DNA of 64,000 bases from Craterostigma plantagineum (lineage: Eukaryota > Streptophyta > Magnoliopsida > Lamiales > Linderniaceae): positions 62,001 through 126,000 of the forward strand of contig JAPQWV010000628.1 in NCBI GenBank assembly GCA_027422505.1, written 5' to 3'. Below, in pieces: positions 22,285-33,735 of this stretch. The position numbers and the translations under genes are program-made. Each line of letters starts with the position of its first letter. The first letter of the stretch is position 1. The notes under the pieces are model-generated. The model searched no databases. It saw nothing but the letters and a program-made list of their open reading frames with translations, and was not told the origin of the DNA.

Positions 22285-22367
22285 TTGTATCAGAGCAGGG
22301 CAATCTGTGATTTATTCCTGTTGCCTTTATTTATTTATTTATTTATTTTTGCGATTTCAAATCAGAC

Positions 22368-23544
22368 ATGGTGAACACTGATGGAGGCGAAACTCCTCAG
22401 ATTTCCACGACTGTCGACGGTGGTGAACCTGTCATCCGGCACCGGACAATTTCGCCGTATGATCTTACCGCCAACGACTATCCCGGGGCTTCAATCACTC
22501 ATTTTCAATTGTGTGGAGAGAGCAATTACGAAGAATGGTCCAAGGCCGTCCGAACTGCGTTACGTGCCCGGAAAAAGTTTGGATTCATCGACGGATCCAT
22601 TCCAAAACCGGCAGAGACGTCTCCCGACTTCGAAGATTGGTGGGCTATCAACTCGTTGCTTGTCTTGCGGATCATGATTCAATTGAGCCCGGGTTTCGTT
22701 CAACAATTACGCACAATGAAGTTGCGCGTGATTTATGGATTGATATTCGCGACTCTCTGTCTCAGGTGAATGGGCCGCGAATTCAACAATTGAAAGCGGA
22801 TCTCTCCAATTGCAGACAGAAGGGACTCTCCATTACGGCGTATTACGGCCGTCTGAAGAAAATCTGGGATGAACTTGCTTCCTATGATGCTGCTGCGGTG
22901 TGTTCTTGCGGTCGGTGCACCTGCAATCTTGCTGCCGTCGCCGAGAAAAAGGTCGAGGAGGAGAAGCTTCATCAGTTTCTTTTGGGCCTCGATGATGTTG
23001 TTTACGGGACTGCTCGATCAAATCTTCTTGCTCAGGATCCGCTGCCTCGATTGAAGAAGGCATATTCCACCATGGTTCAGGAGGAACGATTGCGTCTCAT
23101 GTCGCAATCCAAGGAGCTGGTTCCAAGGAGCTCAGGATCCGCTGCCTCGATTGCTTCACCGTTCAATCTGCTGCTGCTGTGTCTTCTCTGGCACCATCCA
23201 GTAGAGAGATTGTGGCGTTTGTTGCGTCTGCTGGTCAGAAAAATCACGGCCGTGGTGCTGGTTCCAAGTCTCCGTCCGCCGGCTCTTCGGAATCGTCACT
23301 TTTCTGCACCAATTGCAATCGGTCTGGGCATGACATCACGACCTGCTTCAAGATAATTGTATACCCGGAAGACGGGGCAAGGGACGTGGAGCTGGTCGCG
23401 GCAGGACGCAACAATGGCGGACAGGCGCGCGGCAGTGGTGGTGGCTTCGCGGCTGGTTTTGGTCAATTTCCACCTTTGGCAAATACGGTGGCTGTTCCAG
23501 TTAATTCATCTGTTGTTGCGCCTGGGGTTGAGTCTCCGTTGTGA
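22368..23544 (+). pseudogene. Copia gag, frameshifted
   Basis: It starts at ATG 22368 (MVNTDGGETPQ). The Copia gag core is clear: YPGASITHFQLCGESNYEEWS, ALRARKKFGFIDG, then in another frame IQQLKADLSNCRQKGLSI and YYGRLKKIWDEL, and a CCHC knuckle CTNCNRSGHDITTC (23304-23345). Frame changes near 22680 and 23160 break it. A 20-bp phrase with ggatccgctgcctcgattg is duplicated at 23036 and 23135, beside the second break. Confidence 0.85.
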
Positions 23545-26500
23545 CTGGACTTTCTCAAGACCAGTGGAGTACTCTTATCTCCCTTTTGAATGTGGCTAAA
23601 CCTAGTTCGGTTCCGAAGTTGTCCGATAAGCGTATTTCTTCCGGTTGGATGTATGATTCGGGAGCAACGCGTCATATGACTGATTGTCTTACTTATTTTG
23701 ACACTGTGCATGATATTAATGGTGTTCCGGTGCAACTTCCGAATGGGGAAATTATTTTTGCCACGCAAGCCGGGACTGTGATGCTCAGTGGTCGCGTGAC
23801 ACTAAACAATGTTCTTTATGTGCCTAGTTTGAAATGCTATTTAATTTCGGTCTCTCAGTTATTAAGAGATATTGCCTCTGTTGCTCGCTTTTTGTCTAGT
23901 GTTTGTCTCATACAGGACCCCACTTCGAGGACGCTGATTGGAGCGGGTGAGCAAAGGGAGGGGCTTTATTTTTTTTTTCGAGATGTGGAGATCGTATGTG
24001 CTGTGGCATCTTCTGGGTTTTCTACGGTTGATTTATGGCATCAACGTCTCAGGCATCCGTCTCCTAAGGTGTTAGCTTTGCTTCATTCTGTTGGTTCTGT
24101 CAAGGATAGTAGTTTTCATAAGCCCTGTGATGTGTGTTTTCGGGCCAAACAAACTCGGAATTCCTTTCCTGTTAGCACTACCAAAACTACTCAAATTTTT
24201 CAATTGATTCACTGTGATTTGTGGGGGCCTTATCGTGTTCCCTCATTTTCGGGTAGTAGATATTTTTTACCATTGTTGATGATTTTTCGAGAGCTGTTTG
24301 GCTTTATTTGTTGGTTGACAAAACGGAAGTGTCTCTGACGCTGCGTAATTATTTTGTCATGGTTGAGCGTCAGTTTAAGAAATCAGTTCAAAATGTTCGC
24401 AGCGATAATGGCACTGAATTATATGTGTATGACTAATTACTTTCGGGAACATGGTATTTTACATGAGGCTTCTTGTGTGGGGACTCCTGAGCAAAATGGT
24501 CGCGTGGAGCGCAGACACAGACATATTTTGAACGTAGCTCGAGCTTTGCGTTTCCAGGCCCACTTGCCGATTGAATTTTGGGGTGATTGTGTTTTGGCTG
24601 CCAGTTACTTGATTAATCGAACCCCGTCTTCTGTTTTAAATAGAAAAACTCCCACTGAAATTTTATATGGACGTCCGCCTTCTCTTTCCCATATCCGTGT
24701 TTTTGGATGCCTTTGCTATGTTCATAATCAGGATCGTCATGGTGATAAATTTTCTAGTCGCAGTAGGAAATGTGTTTTTGTTGGATATCCATTTAGAAAG
24801 AAAGGATGGCGGGTGTATAGAGAGTGGGAGTGGGACTTTTCTTGTTTCCCGAGATATGGCTTTCTTTGAAGCTGAATTTCCTTATATGACTATGCCTCTG
24901 GATACTCCTTCGGCTCCTGTTGTTGAGTCCGGTCCTATTCCTATCGAAGAAGATGAATTGGATCCTCCTTTGGATACTTCTGTTCCCACTGAACTTGTTT
25001 CCTCTGATTCTTCATCTAACCCCCCATCAGCCAGGGGGGGTTCGTCAACTCCTATGCAACAGGAAGAACTTCTGGGTCGTGGGCATCGAACTAAGTATCG
25101 TTCCACTCGGTTGAATGATTTTCTTGGTCATACTGTTACTTCTTTAAGCCCTCTCCTAGCTTATCCTCTTCACCAGTTTCCTCAGGTGCGTCATATCTTA
25201 TTCTGCACTATGTCAACTTTGCTTCTTTTTCTTCACCACATCGAGCATTTTTGGCAAGTATTACTGCAGGTGCTGAACCTTAGTCTTTCTCGGAAGCTGT
25301 TAAAAATCCTCGTTGGATAGACGCAATGCATCAGGAAATTCAGACTTTGGAATCTAATGGCACATGGATCATTGCTCCTCTTCCTCCTGGCAAACGCGCT
25401 ATCGGGTGTAAATGGGTCTATAAGATCAAATATAACTCTGATGGTTCTGTTGAGCGTTACAAAGCTCGTTTGGTTATCTTGGGCAATAAGCAGTTGAGGG
25501 ACTTGACTACAATGAAACTTTTGCTCCCGTTGCGAAAATGGTCACCGTTCGCACCTTGCTTACTATCGCCGCCGCGAAAGGTTGGGAACTTCATCAGATG
25601 GATGTTCACAATGCTTTCTTACATGGCGATCTGTCTGAGGAGGTCTATATGAAGTTACCGCCTGGTTTTTCTTCTCCTGCTTCTGGCGGTGTGTGTCTAC
25701 TTCAACGATCTCTTTATGGCCTCCGTCAAGCTCCTCGATGCTGGTTTGCCAAACTTGCCACTTCCTTACGTCAGTATGGTTTTCAGCAGTCCTCTTCTGA
25801 TTACTCTCTTTTCTCTTCCGACGTGGTTCTGTGCAGCTTACAGTGCTGGTCTATGTGGATGATCTGATCCTTTCTGGCAATGATAGCGCCGCTATTCGTT
25901 TGTTTAAAGATTATTTGAGTCGTTGCTTCCACATGAAAGATCTTGGGGTACTTAAATAATTTCTTGGCATTGAGGTGGCTCGTAATTCGTCTGGCATTTT
26001 TCTTTGTCAGCGCAAGTATGCTTTAGATATTATTTCTGAAGTTGGTCTTTTGGGTGCTAAACCGGGCGGCTTTCCCTTGGAGCAGAATCATCAGGTTGCC
26101 TTAGCCATTGATCATCCTTTGTCTAATCCTGAGAGTTATAGACGTTTGGTTGGTCGCTTGATTTATCTTGCGGTCACTCGTCCTGAGCTTTCCTACTGTG
26201 TTCATACACTTGTGCAGTTTATGCAGAAACCTCTTCAGGTTCATTGGGAAGCTGCCCTTCGTGTTGTTCGTTATTTGAAGGGTAATCCGGGTCAAGGCAT
26301 TCTTCTTCGCGCTGATTCTGATCTCCAATTGTCAGGATGGTGCGACTCTGACTGGGCTAGTTGCCCTTTGACTCGGCGTTCTCTCACTGGCTGGTTTGTG
26401 CAATTGGGTACTTCTGCGATCTCCTGGAAAACCAAGAAACAACAAATCGTAGCACGATCGTCTGCCGAAGCTGAGTATCGGTCTATGGCATCCACTGTTT

Positions 26501-26640
26501 GTGAGTTGAAATGGTTAAAAGGGTTGTTAGAATTTCTTGGTGTCTCTCATCCTCAGCCTATTCACCTCTATTGTGATAGTCAGGCTGCCCTTCATCTGGC
26601 TGCTAACCCTGTTTTCACAAACGAACAAAGCAGATAGAGG
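23541..26640 (+). pseudogene. Copia pol, frameshifted
   Basis: Domains occur in Copia order. Protease: WMYDSGATRHMT (23649). Pre-integrase: LWHQRLRHPSP, and CDVCFRAKQ with its zinc-binding cysteines. Integrase core: IHCDLWGP, then GTPEQNGRVERRHRHILNVAR and a VFGCLCYVH region (24700). Reverse transcriptase: GCKWVYKIKYNSDGSVERYKA region (25410), [13 protein letters not shown] (25597), [11 protein letters not shown], and the catalytic YVDD phrase near 25852 in another frame. RNase H: LSGWCDSDWA (26330) and SSAEAEYR. At least five frame changes (about 24275, 24340, 24830, 25490, 25850) and a stop near 25960 show it cannot make the enzymes. Confidence 0.88.
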
Positions 26641-26812
26641 TCGATTGTCATTTTGTTCGAGACGAAGTTGTGAAGGGTACTATTCTTCCTAGTTACGTGT
26701 CCACACATGTGCAACTGGCAGATATCTTTACAAAGGCTTTGGGAAATCTCAGTTTGATTACTTTCTCGGCAAGCTGGGCATTCGAAATCCTCATGCTCCA
26801 GCTTGAGGGGGG

Positions 26813-27020
26813 TATTACGGAATGATTTCCGTCTGTAAATCAATGTAAATGAATGTACTTTATTCACTTACCATAGTTAGGGTCAAAGATCTCATTTTAC
26901 GGAGATAATCACTCCCCACTGTAAACGTAATCAACTGTATATATCTCTAATCCAAAAACAGAGACGCACAAGGAATTGAGTCCCTCTGATTTCTTCCTCC
27001 AAACATTCTGTTCTTTGTCA
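26813..27020 (+). repeat. Right LTR of the Copia element
   Basis: Partner of 22077-22284, about 96 percent alike by eye. It ends ttctttgtca. Confidence 0.88.
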
Positions 27021-27388
27021 TATACCGAAAACTAAACTAAGCAGCATAGTTGGCCAAGTTATTCATCGTTATGCCATTTTGTTTTTGGTGCCACATTTCT
27101 CTCCTTTTGGCGGTGGATCATCGTCTTCTTTTTTTCTTCTTCGTTTATGTTGTCTTTTTCTTCCTTTATTTATCATTACCTTGTGAAAAACCTAAGGAAA
27201 AAAGAAAAGAGTGGTAGATTTTCTGTGCGTCTGAGCTATCATTTCCCAATTTCATTGATTCCACTTCAGCTTTTACTAATTTTTCGCTAGGGTGAACACT
27301 AAGATAAAGGGTCTATTCTTTACCATTATCCATAAATGAAGAGACGGTACTGTTATTCTTACTAAAACCTTAACCTGCTAATAAGATT
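27021..27388 (-). other. Piece of the duplicated kinase/MBD unit
   Basis: No gene. Positions 27030-27150 (ctaagcagcatagttgg, then gccattttg, then catcgtcttctt) are a worn copy of 52640-52820. The remainder is T-rich spacer up to the left LTR of the next element. Confidence 0.45.
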
Positions 27389-27663
27389 TGATGCGGGTAT
27401 GACCTCGATCAATAAGATTTGGTCCGGCAAATAAAGGCGACGAGTGAAACGGACTGGGATGGATATTTTAGTTGTGTTTGAATCTGTTACTTAGTGATGG
27501 AAACGAAAGAGACATAGATTTTACGTGGTTCGGATCGGTGTCCTACGTCCACGGGCCGCCAAAAACAGTGTTCACTATTCACAGTTGGGAATGCACACTC
27601 AAGCTCACTTCTCTCGCTACAGTGCGTTAATCGTGGAGAAGATGACTACATGAAAATATCTAA

Positions 27664-28838
27664 GGGTGTGTTTGGTTGGGGGTATAAGGAGGGATTAGGG
27701 GGTACGGATTAACTAAATCAGTGTTTGGTGCGGAGGTTTATTTAAAGGTGTGGTTTTACCTAATACCCCCTTAATACTCCCTTTAAGCCCTTAAATAAAT
27801 CAGCCACCTCCCTTTCCTTTATTTAATCACGTGTGTTCCTGACATATTTATCCATATTTATTAATCTATTTCCACGTTTACCCTCTTTCAGTCTGATGCA
27901 ATGTAATCGTCTTCACTAAATCACCACTGACGTCAATCGTGTGGCTAAGACATTGAATCTGAAAATTGAATATACGAATGCGATGAACAGATTTAACAAA
28001 CATCGACGTCAATTTTTGCTTCTCTGTGTGCTGAAAAACATCGTCCCTTTCGTTTTGTTAGCTAATAGAAGAGAACACTGTCGAGGAAGAGAACATAGCC
28101 TTCAATTTTACCAGAAGAACACATGTCAGTGGTGGAAGAGCCCAAGCTCACGAACTCATCGCCGTCGTCGCGGCCGCCATTGGAGGAGGTTCTGGCGCGG
28201 AGACCCTCTCCGGCGACCACCGAGTTCATCGCCGAACTGTGACCGGAGGGGGAATCGGAAAGTAGAACCTTTCGAGGACGGAAGAGTCCAATTGAAGATA
28301 ATTTTGATCCTGTTCAACCAAATACACTGTGTTAGAGCTGATTCGATTTCTGATAAACCGTTCCTTATCAAGAATTTAATTACAGCTTCGAGCTTAATGT
28401 CCCCTTTTGACTTTTCTTCTTCCATATGTGCTACTGAAGCTTTCTTAGAGCTGTAGAGTGTCGGTGGTGGTATTTTTCAATCTGAATATTATTATATTGT
28501 TTTTTCTGCACTGGTATGATCATGGTTATCATCATCGTCTTCTTCTTGAGTTGGCTTGGCACAGTGATTGTTGCTTTTTTTGAATTTCAATTTAGTTTTA
28601 ACCCATTTTGGCTGGCATCAAATCACATGACTAACTCAAATGATGTTAATTTAAAATGCGGGTAAAATTGTAATTTTTTCTAATTAAATCTAATACCATT
28701 TAAATCCATCTACCAAACATATCATACGTCGTTACTTGATCCCATCAACCAAACACCATAAATACCTCATATCCCCCATTATATAAACCCAACTAAAATT
28801 AATACCATCTAAACTCATCCTTCCAACCAAACGGACTC
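27664..28838. mobile_element. PIF/Harbinger-like element carrying a gene fragment
   Basis: The element starts gggtgtgtttggttgg and ends ccaaccaaacggactc, inverted repeats of about 16 bp, with 3-bp taa on both sides (27661-27663 and 28839-28841). The uninterrupted right LTR at 31430 (aatatctaagtgttttg) shows the empty site with one taa, which confirms the boundaries. Subterminal regions with taccaaacat and accaaacacc extend the inverted symmetry. There is no transposase. The centre (about 28030-28450) is GC-richer and looks captured from a host gene. Confidence 0.88.
28110..28425 (-). pseudogene. Captured host gene fragment with a LisH-like start
   Basis: On the minus strand from an ATG at 28425 the frame reads MEEEKSKGDIKLEAVIKFLIRNGLSEIESAL, split here by function: a short acidic start, then the L-x2-h-x2-Y/F-L-x-R-N-G-h-x-E-x2-x-A pattern of a LisH dimerisation motif. 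After a likely splice donor (cagtgtatttgg), a different frame continues with a proline-rich stretch and GDEFVSLGSS near 28165. That suggests exon 1 and part of exon 2 of a plant gene. I do not recognise the parent. It lies wholly inside the Harbinger-type element, whose flanks are low-complexity. Confidence 0.5.
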
Positions 28839-29178
28839 TAAGTGTTTTGTGACGTGTGTTGTCAATCTCCCTTGCCTCTTCATTCTCTCTTTCCCAATAT
28901 ACTCATTGCCCTCTCCTTTCCAGCTGGTTGTCCTTTGGGACCACTTGACTGCAGTTCCTGGTACAGCTCAGGGGAGACAACAGTTGCAGGTGTACAATTG
29001 TCAGACTGGCGCGTCTCCCCTTTGTCTACAGTGCCATCCACTCTTTACCTTCCACGTGCCCCATGGTTGGCTATACCTAATATTTCCCGCTCAAATCATC
29101 TCGTTGTCGGAATCTTCCGTGCAGGACCTCCGGTCTCTAGCTCTCCCTCTTACCTGCTACCATAACTTAAAAGTTACT

Positions 29179-29829
29179 TGCTAACTGTTTTTCGCTTCGG
29201 ACAATTTATGATGTTCTTTTTTTTTCTGGACCTCTTGGGTTGCTTTTATATTTTGGACATTTCCTATTGTTTTTCTTTTTTGGACCTTTTCTACTATCTT
29301 TCTTTGGATCATTTACGTTGCTTCTACGTGTATGCTTTTGTGATATGCTTCTTCCCATTTCACTCGCACCTCAACTCCGCTCTGTTGGGGCTTTGAGTAT
29401 CTGAAGCTCATCTTGCTGTTAATCCCCGGGCTTATGTCACCACCACTCTCCACTCCCACTACTTCGGATTGTGTTGATGTTGATCAGCACATTTGAAGTA
29501 TGTGAAGAGTGTTCCTCCTGATTTTCCAACCTCAATTTTCTCCATCGTTACCCCTTGGTAGTCTGTGTCAGACCTTCGTAAAATGTAATACCTTGGATGT
29601 TTGCCTACGAGATACGTTCGCTCCCTACGCGTTCTCCTTCCAACATCTTGCTGCATTTGCATTCGAAGCTTTCATCCAAGAAGTTTTTGGCAAACAGAAA
29701 CGTGTATCTGCCACCTAGGGGCTCCTGGGTATGTTAGTTGTGACACCCCTTATTTCTTTATTTATCAAGTTCGTATAATATCGGTGAACCTTTCCTCTTT
29801 GTGTGAGGCCAGCATTGGTTGATTCTCTA
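29179..29829. other. T-rich leader of the LTR element, non-coding
   Basis: No reading frame matches a known family. The stretch 29205-29330 is T-rich with repeats of ttggacctttt type. Position 29737 has ttgtgacacccct, which resembles a Gypsy LTR start but has no partner. Confidence 0.35.
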
Positions 29830-30290
29830 TTCCGGGGTTGAATCGGAGCCTAGGAGCTCTCTTTCGTACCTGGAATGATCTAGGGCCAGCAAGGTTTACC
29901 CGAGATAGCCGGGGCCGAGAGGCGCTTTTTCGTGAAGCCAACAAGAATTCAACCCGGAATAATCCGGGGCTTGGGCGTATTTTGCAGGTCCAACAAGTAT
30001 TCAACCCGGTGTAATTCGAGGCTTGGGCTTATCCCAGTTCGGGTTTGTCAGGCGTTGATCCAGGGTAGCCTGGAGCCTGGGCGCATTTCGTACGGGTGCG
30101 TTTCGCGCGGCCAACAAGGGCGTATCCCAGTTCAGGTTTAGCAGGCGTTGATCCAGGGTAGCCTGGAGCCTGGGCGCATTGCGTGAAGTTGCGTTTCGCG
30201 CAACCAACAAGGGCGTATCCCAGTTCGGGTATAGAAGGCGTTGATCCAGGGTAACCTGGAGCCTGGGTGCATTTCGCGCGGCCAACAAAT
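29830..30290. repeat. Leader tandem repeat array (~91-bp and shorter units)
   Basis: Three long units of about 85-92 bp (around 30026-30116, 30117-30208, 30209-30290) each contain atcccagttc(g/a)ggt, ggcgttgatccaggg, agcctggg and ccaacaa. Before them, at 29840-30025, are more diverged units of about 65 bp with aacccggaataa/aacccggtgtaa and gaggcttgggc. Every unit ends ccaacaa. The array directly precedes the gag start. Confidence 0.8.
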
Positions 30291-30352
30291 GGCAGGAACG
30301 TGCCGTTGTTATGAGACCAGTAGATTCTTAAGACGAAGCATAGGCAAGACGA

Positions 30353-31157
30353 TGGAGGAACAGGTGCCGTTAGCACAGACTCTGCATGAAAGATTCGAGG
30401 AAGCCGCAGGAGTGACTAGGAAGAGTCCTGCACCGGCTCTGACGCTGGCATCGCTGGTCGAGACCTTATCGCCAGCGCCGACACCCACTTTTGTAGGACC
30501 ATCTGGAGCAGTTGCACCCCAAACTCCCGTAACCATGACGGTAGAACAGCTGGATTTGCTGGTGAAGAACACGGTGGACGCTGCCATGACAGCTAATAGG
30601 GCAAACAACAAAGGTAAGCGGAAGCAAGCCCTGTCTGTTCAGGGCAGAACTTCAGAGGGGCATGTCTCAGAATGGACGAAAACTGTAGGTGAGAATGCGG
30701 TGGCTGCAGAAGGAACTTTAGGCCCTCAGCCAGAGATGAACCCATCAGAAATGGGGTTTGTCCGAGAAGGAAGTAATGAAGGGCCGCTAACCCCACCTCC
30801 AAAACGAAGTAGTGAACACCTCAGAGGGCTTCGGAAAGGGCCATAAGCCAGCGAGTCCAAGGAATGTAACATCTCTGGCGACTATAGCCAGTGAATGCAG
30901 GGCAGAAGGAAACCGAGAAGCCAGAGAACAAGAAGTAGAAGTGAGGAGCTACGGCATGCATGTTCAGAAAGGAGGTACGAGCGAGAGGGGACAGGAGCTT
31001 AGGAAGCAGATGTCTGACCTGCGAAAAGTAGTAGAGGAGATGCAAAAATAAGGCAACCAAGCCTCATCTTCGAGGAATGCATCAGGCCGGCACGCCTTTT
31101 GCTAAGGAGCTGTTGGAGGGAGAAGTATCGCTCAACTTTACCACATACGGAACCATT
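30353..31157 (+). pseudogene. Gypsy-like gag N-terminal fragment
   Basis: The likely start is ATG 30353 (MEEQVPLAQTLHERFEEA). The frame is Ala/Pro/Thr-rich to 30846, then after a frame change shows a charged coiled-coil region (EQEVEVRSYGMHVQKGG, LRKQMSDLRKVVEEMQK, 30925-31050). Another change near 31050 leads to a phrase like PFAKELLEGEVSLNFTTYG just before the right LTR, the position where Ty3/Gypsy gag enters its capsid core. The core is missing. Family level is inferred from this order. Confidence 0.55.
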
Positions 31158-31767
31158 TGATGCGTGTATGACCCCGATCAACAAGATTTGGTCAGGGAAA
31201 TAAAGGTGGCGGTGAAATGGACTGGGTTTGATATTATAACTGTGTTTGAATCTGTTACTTAGTGCTGGAAACGAAAGAGGCACATATTTTATGTGGTTCG
31301 GACAAGTGTCTTACGTCCACGGGCCGCCGGAAACAGTGTTCACTATTCACAGTTGGGGAATACACACTCAAGCTCACTTCTCGCGTTACAGTGTTAGTCG
31401 TAGAGAAGATGACTACCGGAAAATATCTAAGTGTTTTGTGGCTTGTGTTGTGAATCTCCCTTGCCTATTCCTTCTCTCTTTCCCAATATACTCGTTGGCC
31501 TATCCTTTCCAGCTGGCTATCCTTTGGGACCACTTGACTGCAGTTTCTGGAACAGCTTAGGGGAGACAACAGTTGCAGGTGTACTATTGTCGGACTGACG
31601 CGCCTCCTCTTTGTCTACAGTGCCATCAACTCTTTACCTTACACGTGCCCCCTGGTCGGCTATACCTAATATTTCCTGCTCAAACCATCTCATTGTCGGA
31701 ATCTTCCGTACAGGACCTCTGGTCTCTAGCTCTCCCTCTTACCTGCTCCCATATCTTAAAAGTTACT
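31158..31767 (+). repeat. Right LTR of the leader-repeat element
   Basis: A 610-bp uninterrupted partner of the left LTR, about 90 percent alike by eye. It preserves the empty taa site that the Harbinger-type insert used in the left LTR. Confidence 0.8.
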
Positions 31768-32933
31768 CCCTGCAGTTAGTCAAGTTAGGAGGAATGATGG
31801 ATCGAATGTCACCCCTATCATATATGTATAGGAAAAGCAAGCCCAAGGTGCTTAATAATAACACTCTGTTTCATACCATGGATAAAGCCAAGGGGCCAGC
31901 CATGTAACAAGTCCAGTCAGACGTTAAAATAAAACAATAGTTCTTTCAAGTGCAATCACAATTCCATATGCTTAATAGATAAGCATGCGTCCAATCACCA
32001 AATACATACATGCATACATACCTACATATAATTATATCCTTAAATTAAATTTTTTTATTTTTTTTAAATAGCTTAATTAATAATTTAAAATGTGCAATAC
32101 ATATAATTATATCCTTAAATTAAAATTATATCTCATACTAACTTAATTAATAATTTAAAATGTGCAAAGTATAAAACAATTTGATGTATTTGCACACACA
32201 CGTTATATTAAGAGTGAGTAACTGGTAGTAATTTTCCAATTAATTGATGTCAGTCATAATTATTATTTTGACCTTTCATTTTTTATTTAATATAGTATTA
32301 ATTTTACAAATCATATATTTAATCATACATGATTAACATAAAATTACCACTCATTTCTATAAATATTTTTAATCGCAAATAACATACAAAGGCTATATAT
32401 CGTAACACGCAACGAGTGTGCTTAAAATATCGTTATATAAACGTTGATGGCATGCTAATAAGTTTTAGTCTATTTTTTATTTCATTTTAACTCTGTTAAA
32501 AACTATGTTCATAACAATATGTTTTTCCTTTTTAAATTTATTCTAATTACACAGTAGAATCAATGTTTTCTTCTTTTTTTTTTTTGTCAAAATACTGCAA
32601 AATTAAATTCTATAATATAATTTCATGAATAAAAAAACTCCAACCCAAATGTAAACTAATATAAAATATTTATTTATAACAATGAGTTTTGATCTAATGT
32701 TCAAGCTGAAGCATCAAGATTATTTTAGGCATAGGGTCAACTCATAGGTTCAATCCCGGTCTTAACATATACTTTTGAGTTGAGCCTGTCAATGTCACAC
32801 ATAGACATGTCCTATGTGGCAAACAATTCCGAGTTAAGTCTGTTCACACATAGACCTGTTCTAATTGGGCTAACATGTTCTAATTAGCTAACCGGATTGG
32901 CATGGTTTGCACACGTCAACCCTCAAGCCTGTT
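31768..32933. other. AT-rich spacer
   Basis: No gene. Two direct repeats of about 70 bp with ataattatatccttaaatta and cttaattaataatttaaaat occur at 32028 and 32101. The rest is AT-rich with homopolymer runs. Confidence 0.5.
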
Positions 32934-33130
32934 TGGTTGGAGGGATGAGTTTAGAGGGTATTAATTTAAGAAGGGTTTATATAATGGGGGATATGGGTTT
33001 TTCAAGGTGTTTGGTTGACGACATTAACTAATGATATCCACTATGTTTGGTAGGTGGATTTAGATAGTATTACGTGTAATAAAGTGTAATTACAATTTTA
33101 CCCTTATTAAATAAAAGAGTTCTACATCTG
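32934..33130. mobile_element. One end of a Harbinger-type element
   Basis: From gcctgtttggttggaggg the sequence matches the inverted right end of the 27664-28838 element for about 190 bases (gatgagtttagagggtatta, tatataatgggggatatg). The other end is missing, so it is a truncated relative. Confidence 0.6.
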
Positions 33131-33271
33131 CCTAGGATGGTCTTCACATCAACATTTTGCTATCTTTCTCCAGCAAACACGCACAAGTCCTTTTCATCAT
33201 CCGAATATTTATGATCAGAAAAGAGAAAGCAAGCAATAACGCCTCCAACTCTGAAAAGATTAACAAGGCAG

Positions 33272-33735
33272 AGTTGAAAGTTTGGGTGGCCCAGCCTGCC
33301 CAACCCGGATTGAGCAGGTCGGGTCGTGCTGGCCGGAATTCTTACGGGCCTAAAATTCTAAGGCCCAAGCCCGTGGCTTGATGAGTTGGGCTGGCAGGCC
33401 TGAATTTTTAATATTTTTCCTTTTATTATTTTACAAAATATTTTATTTTTTCATTATTAACTAATTATTATACGCAATAATATAAAGCTATAAAAAAAAC
33501 TTATATTCCATAAGTACATCTAAAACTATTGTTTTGGTTAGAATTTAATTTATAAATAAACAGAAAGGAAAAAATAATAGTACAGCGGGCCAAATTAGGC
33601 CCATGGCCAGTCGGGATATTTTGGCCCACGGGCGTGATGGATCGGGCAAGATGGGCCCAATTATGTTTTGAGCTCTAGAAATTAAGACCCGATCTCAGTA
33701 TTTTTAGGGCCGGATCGTCCGGCCCCTGGGCTCAG
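33272..33735. mobile_element. hAT-like MITE rich in ggcccag/cgggc words
   Basis: The left side agttgaaagtttggg and the right side cacaaactttcagct are inverted, and both subterminal zones repeat gggcc/ggcccaa words around an AT-rich centre. No exact target duplication was found, so the boundaries are approximate. Confidence 0.5.

Larger units (their letters stand above)
22077..27020 (+). mobile_element. Full-length Copia element, coding-defective
   Basis: The element is 4944 bp with 208-bp LTRs (22077-22284 and 26813-27020) that share tacggaatgatttccg-type starts and differ at about eight positions. A primer-binding site-like ttgtatcagagcag follows at 22285 and a ttgaggggggta polypurine tract precedes the right LTR. 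Order gag, protease, integrase, reverse transcriptase, RNase H on the plus strand defines Ty1/Copia. The LTRs begin TA rather than TG. Flanking 5-mers do not match (tcaac on the left, tatac on the right), and the right flank belongs to the kinase/MBD unit while the left belongs to the Gypsy LTR, so a later rearrangement at one side is likely. Confidence 0.9.
27389..29178 (+). repeat. Left LTR, interrupted by a Harbinger-type insert
   Basis: Two blocks, 27389-27663 and 28842-29178, together match 31158-31767 without a gap. Shared phrases include cgtccacgggccgcc, cagtgttcactattcacag and ctttgggaccacttgactg. Confidence 0.8.
27389..31767 (+). mobile_element. Non-autonomous Gypsy-like LTR element with leader repeats
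   Basis: Two direct repeats of about 610 bp, 27389-29178 (interrupted by a 1175-bp transposon) and 31158-31767, both begin tgatgcg and end aaaagttact by comparison. The ends are not the usual TG...CA. Between them lie about 580 bases of T-rich leader, a tandem array (29830-30290) and a gag N-terminal frame that stops abruptly at the right repeat. There is no capsid core, protease or pol, so the interior has suffered a large deletion or is a LARD-like derivative. No target duplication was identified. Confidence 0.7.

Noticed and set aside
30026..30290. CRISPR-like array
   Set aside because: Units are about 91 bp, contiguous without unique spacers, and the genome is a plant. It is a retroelement leader repeat.
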